Assembly (NCBI GenBank): GCA_965222895.1
Contig: CBDCVB010000002.1
Span: forward strand, 434,001 to 498,000
Reading direction: 5' to 3'
DNA from: Bin87 sp965222895
GTDB lineage: Bacteria > Chloroflexota > Dehalococcoidia > Lucifugimonadales > UBA3495
DNA: 64,000 bases
Shown here: piece after piece, positions 1 through 8,339 of the stretch
How the letters are laid out: each line of letters opens with the position of its first letter
Position numbering within the stretch: the first letter of the stretch is position 1
Program-made: the position numbers and the translations under genes
Notes under the pieces: generated by a model
Database searches by the model: none
The model's input: the letters and a program-made list of their open reading frames with translations, nothing else
Told to the model about the DNA's origin: nothing

Positions 1-2426
1 CCCTCTCCAAACACGGGATGGCGCACGATTTCGCCGACGGTCAGCGGGATGCGCTCGGGCTCGCTGGGCCGCGCCGACCGGCTGGCAGTCCACTCGGTAA
101 GCTTTTCGTCGATGTTGCCGCGCAGGCGTCCGCGGGTGGCGTCGCCGGTGGTTCCGTCGCCGCTGTCATCCCCCAAGCGTGTCCGCGATTCCCGGCGAGC
201 AGCGCTCCAGGCGCCGCCGATAACCGCATCTTCGCTGCGGCTGGGGCGGGACGGATTTAGCGGGCGCACATCGGCGCGAGTGCCGGGCGGGCGGTCCAAC
301 GATGCTGAAGCCAGCACGTCGTCGGGTATGTCTTGCAGGAAGCGCGATGGCAGGGTCACGCCTCCGTTGGACGGAAAACGTCGGCGGAACGCCCGTAGCA
401 AATACAATCGTTCTTTGGCGCGGGTCATGCCCACGTAGCACAAGCGCCGCTCTTCTTCTACCTCTTTAATGGTGTCCATAGAACGGCTGTGCGGCAGCAG
501 CCCTTCTTCCATGCCGGCCATCATCACCACCGGAAACTCCAGACCCTTGGCCTGGTGCAGCGTGATGAGGGTGAGCGCATCTTCCGACTGCTCGTAGCTG
601 TCCACATCGGATACCAGCGAAACGCGTTCCAGAAACGCGCCGAGTCCGTCGGCTTCCGGCGACGGGCCATAATCTTCGGCCAGCCCGCGCAGTTCCTGCA
701 GGTTGTCCCAACGTTCCTCGCTGTCCTCATCAGCCTGGATCTGGCGGGCCAGTCCGGAGAGGTCCAGCACCCGGTCGAGCAGGTCGGCTACCGGCAACTC
801 GCGCGCTGCGGCGGTTAACCGTTGGAAGGACACGGCAAGGTCGGCAATGGACCTGGCGGCGCGGGCGGTTACGTCAATCGGGCAGGGCAGACGCTCGGCG
901 CGCGCCGCGGCAATCTGGTGCATGGCCGTCAGGGTGGTGATGCCGCGCTCGCCAGCGTAGCGATTCAGCTGCTGCACCGTTTTGGCGCCGATGCCCCGGG
1001 GCGGCACATTGATAACCCGCTGCAGGCTCACTTCGTCGCCCGGGTTATAAACCACCCGCAGGTAGCACATTGCGTCCTTGATTTCCTTGCGGTGATAAAA
1101 ACGCACGCCACCGACGAGACGGTAGGGCAGCCCCTGCCGCATACACTGGTCTTCAAAGGCGCGGCTCTGGGCGTTGACGCGGTACATAATGGCGCAATCG
1201 CCGGCCCGATACGAACCGGCCTTGATCAGGCGGCCAACTTCGTCCGCCGCCCACATCGCCTCGTCTTCCTCGCTATAAGCCTCGTGGAAAGTGATGGGCC
1301 GGCCCACCGGATTGCTGGTGAAGAGAGGCCGCTCGATGCGTTCGGTGTTGGAGGCTATCACGCTGGCGGCGGCGTTCAGGATGTTCTGCGTGGAACGGTA
1401 GTTCTCGCCGAGGCTGACCACCGCGCAGTCGGGAAAGTCGGACTGAAAGCTCAGGATGTTGCGAATGTCGGCGTTGCGCCAGGAGTAGATGCTCTGGTCG
1501 GGGTCGCCGACCACGCAGAGGTTCTGGTGCGCGCCGGTGAGCAGGCGGGCCAGGCGGTACTGGGCGATGTTGGTGTCCTGAAATTCGTCAACGAGCAGGT
1601 ACCGGTAGCGGTCGTGATACTGGGCCTGAACCTCCGGCTCATGCTGCAGCAGGCTGGCCGTGCGCACCAGCAGGTCGTCGAAATCCAGGGCGTTTTGCAG
1701 CGTCAGCGCTTCCTCATAATAATGATAGATCCGCGAGCAAACGTCGATCCAGTGCGCGCCGTATTCGTCCTCGGCGGAGTAGGCCGTTTCCCGCATTTGC
1801 TGCGCATTTTGCAACGTGCTCTTGGCGGCCGAGATGCGGGACAGAATTGCCCGCGGCGCATAACGCTTGGGGTCTACTTCGGCCAGCCGCATTGCCGACT
1901 TGATGGCGTCAATCTGGTCATCCTGGTCGTATATGGTGAAGTTGGGACTGAGGCCAACGCGCTCGCCGTGGCGGCGGAGGATGCGGGCGCAGACGGCATG
2001 AAAGGTGCCCATGGTGACCGCTTCGCTGCGGCTGAGTAACAGCCTGTCGAGTCGGTCGCGCATCTCCCTGGCTGCCTTGTTAGTGAAGGTAACGGCCAGG
2101 ATGCGCCACGGCTCCACGCCGCGCTCATTCACCAGGTGTGCGATGCGGTGGGTGATAACGCGGGTTTTGCCGGAGCCGGGTCCGGCCACGATGAGCAGCG
2201 GCCCTTCGGTGTGCAAAACGGCCTGTTGCTGGGCTTCGTTGAGTCCTTGCAGGATGGCCGGCGACGGTGCGTCGGGACGGACTGCCTCAGGCGCGTCGAG
2301 GTAGTGTTCGGCCAGCGCCGCGGCATCCCAGTAGGGCGATGAGCGGGGTTCTTCCCAGTAGGGGGCGGAGGCTGGGCCGTTGCCATCGGCGGGTGCGCGT
2401 TCGGAAAACTGGGGCTGCAACGACAT
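1..2426 (-). CDS. pcrA: ATP-dependent DNA helicase, UvrD/PcrA type (partial at left edge)
   Basis: Superfamily 1A 3'-5' helicase for repair and replication restart. The minus-strand frame stays open from ATG 2426 to the window edge (808 codons). The N-terminus has a variable leader, then the Q-motif (GLNEAQQQAV) and Walker A (AGPGSGKTRVITH). Other visible helicase motifs are TFTNKAAREM, LLVDEFQDTN, VVGDPDQSIYSWR, LGENYRST, ITLHQAKGLEFP and VGMTRAKERLYL. Near the edge IVRHPVFGEG matches the C-terminal Tudor-like end of PcrA, so only a few dozen residues should be missing. The PcrA-type tail favours PcrA over a plain UvrD name. The gene stands alone, divergent from the pair at 2516. Confidence 0.93.
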   Translation of the reverse strand, partial: MSLQPQFSERAPADGNGPASAPYWEEPRSSPYWDAAALAEHYLDAPEAVRPDAPSPAILQGLNEAQQQAVLHTEGPLLIVAGPGSGKTRVITHRIAHLVNERGVEPWRILAVTFTNKAAREMRDRLDRLLLSRSEAVTMGTFHAVCARILRRHGERVGLSPNFTIYDQDDQIDAIKSAMRLAEVDPKRYAPRAILSRISAAKSTLQNAQQMRETAYSAEDEYGAHWIDVCSRIYHYYEEALTLQNALDFDDLLVRTASLLQHEPEVQAQYHDRYRYLLVDEFQDTNIAQYRLARLLTGAHQNLCVVGDPDQSIYSWRNADIRNILSFQSDFPDCAVVSLGENYRSTQNILNAAASVIASNTERIERPLFTSNPVGRPITFHEAYSEEDEAMWAADEVGRLIKAGSYRAGDCAIMYRVNAQSRAFEDQCMRQGLPYRLVGGVRFYHRKEIKDAMCYLRVVYNPGDEVSLQRVINVPPRGIGAKTVQQLNRYAGERGITTLTAMHQIAAARAERLPCPIDVTARAARSIADLAVSFQRLTAAARELPVADLLDRVLDLSGLARQIQADEDSEERWDNLQELRGLAEDYGPSPEADGLGAFLERVSLVSDVDSYEQSEDALTLITLHQAKGLEFPVVMMAGMEEGLLPHSRSMDTIKEVEEERRLCYVGMTRAKERLYLLRAFRRRFPSNGGVTLPSRFLQDIPDDVLASASLDRPPGTRADVRPLNPSRPSRSEDAVIGGAWSAARRESRTRLGDDSGDGTTGDATRGRLRGNIDEKLTEWTASRSARPSEPERIPLTVGEIVRHPVFGE

Positions 2427-2515
2427 GGTTCCCGGATTATAGCACGGGGTACGTTGCTACTCACAATGCCGCCGGCTACACTGCGTTTTAAACTACGCCG
2501 AACAGGTGAACCAGA

Positions 2516-2863
2516 ATGACCGCACAGATTACGTATGATGAACTGGCCTGGCTGGACGCCTATCGCAAGGCGATCCGGGAACAGCATCCCGGAGAGGTGG
2601 TGAAGATGATGATTTTCAGCCGCGAGGGGGTTATCGCAGAACAGCATGAATTCACCGACCTGAACGTTTTGCTGGTAGTTAAGGACGGTATGGAGGTTGA
2701 GCACCTGGAGCGGCTGCGCCTGCTTGGGTACAGCCTGTCCGACCCGCCGATTACTTCACCGTCTATTTGGACCAGGACGGAGAGCGAGTGGAAAGACCAT
2801 CAGAAACACCCATGGCAATCATTCCGGCTGATGGAACGACATGGCGCGCCTTTGGCCTTGTGA
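2516..2863 (+). CDS. MNT-like nucleotidyltransferase-fold protein, probably inactive
   Basis: 115-residue protein immediately upstream of a HEPN gene, the order expected for MntA/HepT-type pairs. The central segment (FSREGVIAEQ then FTDLNVLLVV) sits where minimal nucleotidyltransferases carry the GS...DxD signature. Here the glycine is missing and the second aspartate reads as Asn (TDLN), so catalysis is doubtful. Known MntA proteins neutralise HepT RNases by AMPylation; a degenerate copy could act only by binding. No strong ribosome-binding site precedes the ATG. The family call rests on the partial motif plus the HEPN neighbour. Confidence 0.6.
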   Translation: MTAQITYDELAWLDAYRKAIREQHPGEVVKMMIFSREGVIAEQHEFTDLNVLLVVKDGMEVEHLERLRLLGYSLSDPPITSPSIWTRTESEWKDHQKHPWQSFRLMERHGAPLAL

Positions 2864-2870
2864 TAGCGCT

Positions 2871-3302
2871 ATGGAACGGGAGCTGATTATTTTAGAGTGG
2901 CAGCGCGGCCTGCTATCATCGCGCGCCGCTGTGGTGCTGAGCCGGGCCGGCCTCTACGCGGATGCTATTTCACGGGCTTACTACGCCATTTTCCACGCCA
3001 CCAAAGCAACAGTGCTGACCAAAGAAATTGAGCCCGGTACCCACCAGGCCGCTGGTTCACTACTCAACCAGCACCTGATATACACGGGCGAACTGGAACG
3101 GCGATGGCTTACCCACTTCACGGACGCATTATCCATGCGGTTGGATGCCGAATACGATGTCAAACTGGTTTTCACTGCGCGCGTTGCGGAATTGGCTTAC
3201 CGTCGGGCCGAGGAATTCACCGAACGCATCCGGGTTTATCTGGAAGCACAAGGCTTTACGGACGCAGAGTTGGCGGTTACTCTACCCGAAATGCCGAGCT
3301 AG
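2871..3302 (+). CDS. HEPN domain protein (HepT-like)
   Basis: 143 residues from ATG 2871 (MERELI), 7 bp after the MNT-like gene; an in-frame ATG at 2841 would overlap that gene and is less likely. It is all-helical, with the family core AISRAYYAIFHATKA near residue 35-50, where R and H form an Rx6H arrangement typical of HEPN proteins. In characterised pairs the HEPN partner is the RNase toxin. Translational coupling with the upstream gene is likely. It could instead be a regulatory HEPN without nuclease activity. Confidence 0.72.
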   Translation: MERELIILEWQRGLLSSRAAVVLSRAGLYADAISRAYYAIFHATKATVLTKEIEPGTHQAAGSLLNQHLIYTGELERRWLTHFTDALSMRLDAEYDVKLVFTARVAELAYRRAEEFTERIRVYLEAQGFTDAELAVTLPEMPS

Positions 3303-3360
3303 CGCTTGCGGACGCCTTATGCGTTCGGCAACTGCGACTCACACAACAGGAGGCAACACT

Positions 3361-3948
3361 ATGGTCGCAGTCAAATATTCGCTGGAAGATTTCGTGCAAG
3401 AGATGGAAGAACTGCTGCAGAGTCAACCCAATCAGGAGAAGATTTTTGACAAGGGTTCTGATTCCCTGGCGAGGCTGATTGCCGATCCGGACGCCATTCC
3501 GAAGCGATTCCGCCAGCCGGTAGGCGAAGGTCGGCGCGCCAACCACGGCTCCTGGCTGCTGCATCACAGCCCGGAAAGCGGGCTGCTGGTCACCTCGGTA
3601 GTCTGGGGCCCTGGCGACCACGCGGCTCCCCACGACCATCGCACCTGGGGCATGATTGGCGTGATGGACAACCTGCTCACCGAGACCCGTTTCCGCCGGG
3701 TCGATGACCACAGCAAGGCAGACTGGGCCCAGCTGGAACAAGACCGCTCCGCCACCGTCAAACCCGGCGAGGTCAGCCTGCTGATTCCCGAGGTGGACGA
3801 AATCCACCAGATGGACAACTTTACCGACCGGCCCACCGTGGAGGTTCACGTTTACGGACACGACTTGCGCGGCCTGGAGCGGGTGCGCTACGACCTGGAA
3901 ACCGGCGCCATCAGGCAGATGATGACTGACAAGTACGACAACTGCTAG
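3361..3948 (+). CDS. Cysteine dioxygenase-like thiol dioxygenase (cupin)
   Basis: 195 residues; ATG 3361 follows an AGGAGG-type site (3347-3354). The cupin signature is clear: PHDHRTWGMIGV supplies the HxH of the iron site, and EIHQMDN plus VEVHVYG supply the later His and second cupin motif. The family adds O2 to thiols, turning cysteine or 3-mercaptopropionate into a sulfinate, in the cytosol. Position just upstream of a rhodanese and a sulfite-oxidase-like gene on the same strand suggests organic-sulfur oxidation ending in sulfite and sulfate. The exact thiol substrate cannot be told from the sequence. Confidence 0.8.
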   Translation: MVAVKYSLEDFVQEMEELLQSQPNQEKIFDKGSDSLARLIADPDAIPKRFRQPVGEGRRANHGSWLLHHSPESGLLVTSVVWGPGDHAAPHDHRTWGMIGVMDNLLTETRFRRVDDHSKADWAQLEQDRSATVKPGEVSLLIPEVDEIHQMDNFTDRPTVEVHVYGHDLRGLERVRYDLETGAIRQMMTDKYDNC

Positions 3949-3992
3949 GTGATTCACCCTCGCCGCCGGCTCTCTGCCGTCATAGGCAGTGC

Positions 3993-4029
3993 ACCCTCAC
4001 CCCAACCCTCTCCCGTAAAGGGAGGGGGG
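3993..4029. repeat. Dispersed CCCTCACCCC-type palindromic repeat, copy 1
   Basis: The sequence reads CCCTCACCCCAACCCTCTCC followed by a spacer and GGGAGGGG, forming an imperfect hairpin between two genes. Related copies lie near 15523, 18830, 23292, 43378, 47990, 55826 and 57344. Confidence 0.75.
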
Positions 4030-4055
4030 CCAGACGGTTACACGGAGTTTCGATT

Positions 4056-5675
4056 ATGACTCAACCCATTACGCCCGCCCAGCTGGATGAAATGTTCAAC
4101 GGCGCCGCTCCGTTTGCGCTGGTCGATGTGCGCGAACCGGGCGAGTACAACGCCAGCCATATTCCCGGCAGCAGCCTGATTCCCCGCCGGATGCTGGAGT
4201 TTGACCTGCCGGTGGCGGTGCCCCATCCATCATCCCTGACGGTGCTTTGCGACGACGACGGCCAGCGGGTGTCGCGAGCCGTGGAGACTGTGGAGGCAAT
4301 GGGTTATTCCAACGTGGCCTGGCTGGACGGTGGCGTGAACCGCTGGATGAGCCTGGACTACCCCACCGAGTGGGGCGTGAATGTGCCCAGCAAGGATTTT
4401 GGTGAGAAGGTGGAAGTGGTGCACCACGTCCCGGAGATTGATGCCATCGAGCTGCGCGCCCGGATGGATCGGGGCGACAAGATGGTGATTCTGGACACGC
4501 GCACGCCGGAGGAATACCGGCGCTTTTGCATCCCCGGCGGTCAGAGTCTGCCGGGCGGCGAGCTGGCGCTCCGCATCACGGACGTTACCGCCGACCTCGA
4601 CCCTGACACCACGGTGGTGGTCAACTGCGCGGGCCGCACGCGGAGCATCATTGGCACTCGCATTTTGCAGCGCATGGGTCTGGACCGTGAAATCGTGGGC
4701 CTGAAGAATGGCACGTCGGGTTGGGTGCTGGCCGGCTACGAGCTGGAATCGGGCGCTGACCGGGACGAACTGCCGTCGGTTTCCTCCGCCGGACAGGCCG
4801 CGGCCGAAGCCTACGCTGACCGCTGCGCCGCCGAGGACGGCGTCCGGTTCCTGGACGTTGCCGGGCTGGAGCGACTGGCCGAGCGCAGTCGCCACGAGAC
4901 CGTCTATTTCATCGACGTGCGCACTGCCGAGGAGTATGCCTCCGGACACATCCCCGGCTTCCGCTGGTTCCCCGGCGGGCAGTGCGTGCAGCGCAGCGAT
5001 GACGTGGCCGTGGTCAAAAACGCTCCGCTCGTGTTCTGCTGCGACGGCAAAGCGCGGGCAATCCTGACTGGCTCCTGGTACCGGCAGCTGGGTCATGGCG
5101 AGGTGTACGCGCTGGATGGCGGAACGCCCGCTTGGGCCGCCGCCGGCAAGCAATTGGAGTCGGGCAGCAACGTGGGAGCGCGCTTCGATGGCTCAATCGG
5201 CGGCGCCGGCGAACCCGGCCTGGTTACCGCCGCTCGCAACTCGGTGCCCGCCACCGCACCGCAACAGATACAGGCCAACGCCCCGGATGCGATCCTGTTC
5301 GTCGATACCAGCCAGGATTTCTCGCGCGGCCATGTGCCCGGCGCCAGGTGGGTTCCTCGCGGTTGGCTGGAATGGCAGGTGTCCGAGCACGTGGCGTCCC
5401 GGGACGCCCGGGTAGTGGTGACCTGCGGCGATGGGCAGCAATCATTGCTGGCGGCGGCCACGCTGCGGTCGATGGGCTACTCCAACGCGTCGGCGCTGGC
5501 CGGCGGGATGGCGGCGTGGCGGTCAGCGGGATTGCCGTTGGAAACCGGCTTGTCCGGCGTGATGCGGACGCCGGCTGACGTGGTGTTCAGCGGGCCGGAT
5601 CGCACGTATGCCGATATGCAGAACTACCTGCGGTGGGAAGAGCAGCTCGGCGATAAGTACGCTGCCGCAGACTGA
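4056..5675 (+). CDS. Four-domain rhodanese sulfurtransferase
   Basis: 539 residues with four consecutive rhodanese domains (about 1-110, 125-235, 255-370 and 390-505). Each keeps a cysteine at the active-loop position: C65 (CDDDGQR), C191 (CAGRTRS), C328/C329 (CCDGKAR) and C457 (CGDGQQS). Each domain ends in the typical LDGG...W or LAGGMAAW motif. Rhodaneses carry sulfane sulfur as an enzyme persulfide. A site CGGAG precedes ATG 4056. It lies between a thiol dioxygenase and a sulfite-oxidase-like gene. The protein has no signal peptide, so it is cytosolic. Four intact cysteines make a relay possible; that is inference. Confidence 0.9.
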   Translation: MTQPITPAQLDEMFNGAAPFALVDVREPGEYNASHIPGSSLIPRRMLEFDLPVAVPHPSSLTVLCDDDGQRVSRAVETVEAMGYSNVAWLDGGVNRWMSLDYPTEWGVNVPSKDFGEKVEVVHHVPEIDAIELRARMDRGDKMVILDTRTPEEYRRFCIPGGQSLPGGELALRITDVTADLDPDTTVVVNCAGRTRSIIGTRILQRMGLDREIVGLKNGTSGWVLAGYELESGADRDELPSVSSAGQAAAEAYADRCAAEDGVRFLDVAGLERLAERSRHETVYFIDVRTAEEYASGHIPGFRWFPGGQCVQRSDDVAVVKNAPLVFCCDGKARAILTGSWYRQLGHGEVYALDGGTPAWAAAGKQLESGSNVGARFDGSIGGAGEPGLVTAARNSVPATAPQQIQANAPDAILFVDTSQDFSRGHVPGARWVPRGWLEWQVSEHVASRDARVVVTCGDGQQSLLAAATLRSMGYSNASALAGGMAAWRSAGLPLETGLSGVMRTPADVVFSGPDRTYADMQNYLRWEEQLGDKYAAAD

Positions 5676-5689
5676 TTGCGGCGGCGGGT

Positions 5690-5941
5690 TCACCTGGACT
5701 CGTCGACCGGCACGATGTCGCTTTCTTCAGGGTTGGTTTCGATGCGCAGGGTTTGGACAATACGGTTGTAGGACGATTCGGTGTCGTGGGAGTCTGCCAC
5801 GTGCCGGGTGGACGCATCTTCGGCGCGACGCCGGTCGTCAAAAATGTCGTACCAGCCGCATTCGGAACAATCTACCCGCCACTCGGTTCGGGCAGTGGGC
5901 ACCTGCTCCGTAATCTCCACAATGATGTGCAGCGTAGTCAT
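5690..5941 (-). CDS. Small zinc-finger-like protein
   Basis: 83 residues from ATG 5941, preceded by AGGAG. A longer frame to 6076 exists but runs into repeat-rich DNA. The central WRVDCSECGWYDIF gives a CxxC pair and TRHVADSHD gives two histidines 4 residues apart, a plausible C2H2 zinc site. Acidic ends. Convergent with the rhodanese gene. The function is unknown. Confidence 0.6.
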   Translation of the reverse strand: MTTLHIIVEITEQVPTARTEWRVDCSECGWYDIFDDRRRAEDASTRHVADSHDTESSYNRIVQTLRIETNPEESDIVPVDESR

Positions 5942-6363
5942 GGCGGGTCTCCTGGAACGACGTCGATTGGCAATGGAATTGGGCCGGGAACGATTGTTGC
6001 GGGTTTTGGCTTGCGGTGTCAAACGCCGGGTAGTGCATACCAACTCGCCCCGGTCTCTGGAAGGAGACCATTGCATAACCTGTCATTGCGAGGAGCGCAG
6101 CGACGTGGCAATCCGGATGGGGTTGAACACATGTCGGCGAACCGCCGTTGCTACGGCGACGGGATTGCCACGCTACGCTCGCAATGACAAAGCGGGTACG
6201 CATGAGAAGCGGGTACGCATGAGAAGGTTGACGGGATTGCCGCGTTGTTGCGCTACTGGCTATGATATGTGCGTGAGTGCTTGCCCGCTTTGCGCTGGCG
6301 TGGGAAACTGACTAGGGCTGGCGGTGTGCCGCTGGCTAGCAAAACTCAGGAGGCGACCACGCT
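5942..6363. other. Gene-free stretch holding a palindromic repeat
   Basis: This 422-bp gap separates the small zinc-finger gene from the sulfite-oxidase-like gene. It holds the palindromic element at 6082-6188 and a short direct duplication of AAGCGGGTACGCATGAG (about 6189-6222). CAGGAGG at about 6349-6355 is the ribosome-binding site for the gene at 6364. I see no other gene in it. Confidence 0.6.
6082..6188. repeat. Long palindromic TGTCATTGCGAGG element, copy A
   Basis: The left arm starts TGTCATTGCGAGGAGCGCAG and the right arm ends GCTACGCTCGCAATGACA, its approximate reverse complement, around a central GCGAACCGCCGTTGCTACGG. Copies B (9573-9712) and C (18926-19060) share arms and centre. 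The family is MITE- or REP-like with no coding capacity. Confidence 0.8.
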
Positions 6364-7569
6364 ATGACTACTCCACAAAACCCGTCGGAAACGCAAGCAA
6401 GTGATGCCGCACGGCCCGATTTTCTGCAAATGGATGGCGCCGGTTCTGATGGCGCCGTCGCGGAGACTGACAGCTGGTACGGTTGGCCCCACAAAAAAGT
6501 GGAACCGATCACGTTGCAGCGTCCCGACGGCAAGACGGAGCGGGTGCGCACCCCGGTCATGGAACTGGAGGGCCTCATCACGCCTACCGAACTGCATTAC
6601 GTGGTGCAGCATTTCGGCATACCGGAGCCGGTTACCGCCGCCGACTGGTCGTTGTCGGTGGATGGCGAGGTCAAGAATCCGCTGACCCTGAACTACGCGG
6701 AGTTGCGCCGCTTCACCTCCCGTTCGGTGCGCACGGTAATGGAATGTTCCGGCAGCGACGCCACCTACTTCGAGTATTTCAAGGGTGAGGGCCCCCGTCC
6801 GTCGCGCACCCAGGAACGGATGATCCTGTCGGGCAGCGAATGGACGGGCGTACCGCTGGCTGCGGTGCTGAACGCTGCCGGACTCACGGGGCGGGCGACC
6901 CACGTCCGCGCCGAGGGTTGGGACGAAGGAGTGCCGGCGACCGCTGCCGAAGGCACCGAATCCTTCTTCTACGACAAGGGTCTGCCGATGCAAAAGGCGC
7001 TGCATCCCGATACGATCCTGGCCTATGCCCAGAACGGGCAGTTGCTGGAGCACCTGCACGGCGCGCCCATTCGACTGCTGGTGCCGGGTTGGTCGGGCAA
7101 CTGGTCGGTGAAGTGGTTGCGCCGCCTGCAGGTGATGGATCACGAACCGGATTGTTGGTATCACTACAACTTCTACTACTATGGCGAAGCGCCCGATGAC
7201 CCGAACAAGGAACTGATTACCACCATTGGCGTCAAGTCGCTGGTGACGCGGCCTACCGACGACACGCGCACACTATCCGCCGGGCCCCACACGGTGCGCG
7301 GCTATGCCTGGAGCGGCAGCGGCACAATTACGCAAGTAGAAGTCAGCGTGGACGACGGCAAGACCTGGCAGCCGGCCCGGCTGGAAGAACCATCCGAGCG
7401 CTGGATGTGGCGGCGCTGGTCGTGGGTCTGGGATGCCAAACCGGGTCAGTACACGGTGATGTCACGCGCCACCGACAGCGTGGGCAACGTGCAGTCCCGC
7501 GAGCCGCGCTACAACAATATGCGCAAGAATTTCAGCGCCATCGTGGGGTACGACATCACGGTGGAGTAA
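6364..7569 (+). CDS. Sulfite-oxidase-like molybdopterin oxidoreductase
   Basis: 401 residues: a molybdopterin-binding domain (about 75-275) followed by a dimerisation domain of the sulfite oxidase type (about 285-400, TRTLSAGPHTVRGYAWSG...). The Mo-ligating cysteine is visible as C128 in TVMECSGSD. HLHGAPIRLLVPGWSGNWSV and VKWLRRLQV match the substrate/cofactor region. CAGGAGG precedes ATG 6364. No Tat or Sec signal is seen, so it is probably cytosolic, unlike periplasmic SorA. Known members oxidise sulfite to sulfate; some relatives have other roles. The sulfur context supports sulfite. Confidence 0.85.
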   Translation: MTTPQNPSETQASDAARPDFLQMDGAGSDGAVAETDSWYGWPHKKVEPITLQRPDGKTERVRTPVMELEGLITPTELHYVVQHFGIPEPVTAADWSLSVDGEVKNPLTLNYAELRRFTSRSVRTVMECSGSDATYFEYFKGEGPRPSRTQERMILSGSEWTGVPLAAVLNAAGLTGRATHVRAEGWDEGVPATAAEGTESFFYDKGLPMQKALHPDTILAYAQNGQLLEHLHGAPIRLLVPGWSGNWSVKWLRRLQVMDHEPDCWYHYNFYYYGEAPDDPNKELITTIGVKSLVTRPTDDTRTLSAGPHTVRGYAWSGSGTITQVEVSVDDGKTWQPARLEEPSERWMWRRWSWVWDAKPGQYTVMSRATDSVGNVQSREPRYNNMRKNFSAIVGYDITVE

Positions 7570-7598
7570 TTTGTTCCCATCTCCGCAGCGGAGGAGAG

Positions 7599-8315
7599 AT
7601 GACAACACTCGCACAAAACCCGGCGGCGCAACCTCTCGCCGCCGATGAAAGTCCCCCGTTCCCGCTGGTTGGCCAGCTGCGGCTGAACCTGTCTGCGCTG
7701 GGCGTCGATACCAATGACCCCCAGCTGGGCGAACGCCTCTGCCGGCTGTCCCGCGACAACGAGCCCTATGACTTCGAAATATCGGCAAAAGGAGAGCTAA
7801 TTATCTTGCCGCCATCAGGCTGGGACACCGGAGCAAATGAGCATGAAGTAAACACCGACGTCGGGATCTGGCGACGGGAAAATGGTGGCGCAACCTTTTC
7901 GCCGACAGTCATATACGAGTTACCCAGTGGCGCCCGGTATATGCCCGATGCGGCCTGGATTACGCAAGAGCGGTATGACGAACTGCTGGCGCAGCCGGAG
8001 TATCGGGCCGATGTTGTAGGCGCGCCTGATTTTGTCGTCGAAGTCCGTTCGCGCACCGACCGCCTGGCGCCCGGCCTTGCCAAAATGCAGGAATGGATGG
8101 ACGGCGGAGCAAAGCTGGGTTGGTATCTTGACCCCTACGAAACACGCGCCTATATCTACCGGGGCGGACAGGATGTTGAGATTCTGGACAACCCGGAGAC
8201 GCTATCCGGCGAGGATGTGTTGTCCGGGTTCGTGTTTGAGGTACGCCGACTGATATTCGCGCGCTACGGCAATCCGACTGACAGTGGCGAGGAAACCATA
8301 GGCCAGGAAGCATAG
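7599..8315 (+). CDS. Uma2-family (DUF820) PD-(D/E)XK nuclease-like protein
   Basis: 238 residues from ATG 7599 (GGAGGAG site at 7590-7596). Family landmarks: a GELIILPPSGWDTG strand early, YMPDAAWITQERYDEL with the conserved PD, DFVVEVRSRTDRL with the catalytic-type ExxS/E segment, then KMQEWMDGGAKLGWYLDP. Uma2 proteins have a restriction-endonuclease-like fold; their role is mostly unknown and they are often multi-copy. A second member sits at 24864. Confidence 0.85.
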   Translation: MTTLAQNPAAQPLAADESPPFPLVGQLRLNLSALGVDTNDPQLGERLCRLSRDNEPYDFEISAKGELIILPPSGWDTGANEHEVNTDVGIWRRENGGATFSPTVIYELPSGARYMPDAAWITQERYDELLAQPEYRADVVGAPDFVVEVRSRTDRLAPGLAKMQEWMDGGAKLGWYLDPYETRAYIYRGGQDVEILDNPETLSGEDVLSGFVFEVRRLIFARYGNPTDSGEETIGQEA

Positions 8316-8339
8316 GCGAGTAAGCATAGAGGTTGAGAT

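Noticed and set aside
822..2039. A 405-codon open frame on the plus strand
   Set aside because: It is antisense to the PcrA helicase, whose motifs are unmistakable; long antisense frames are common in GC-rich coding DNA.
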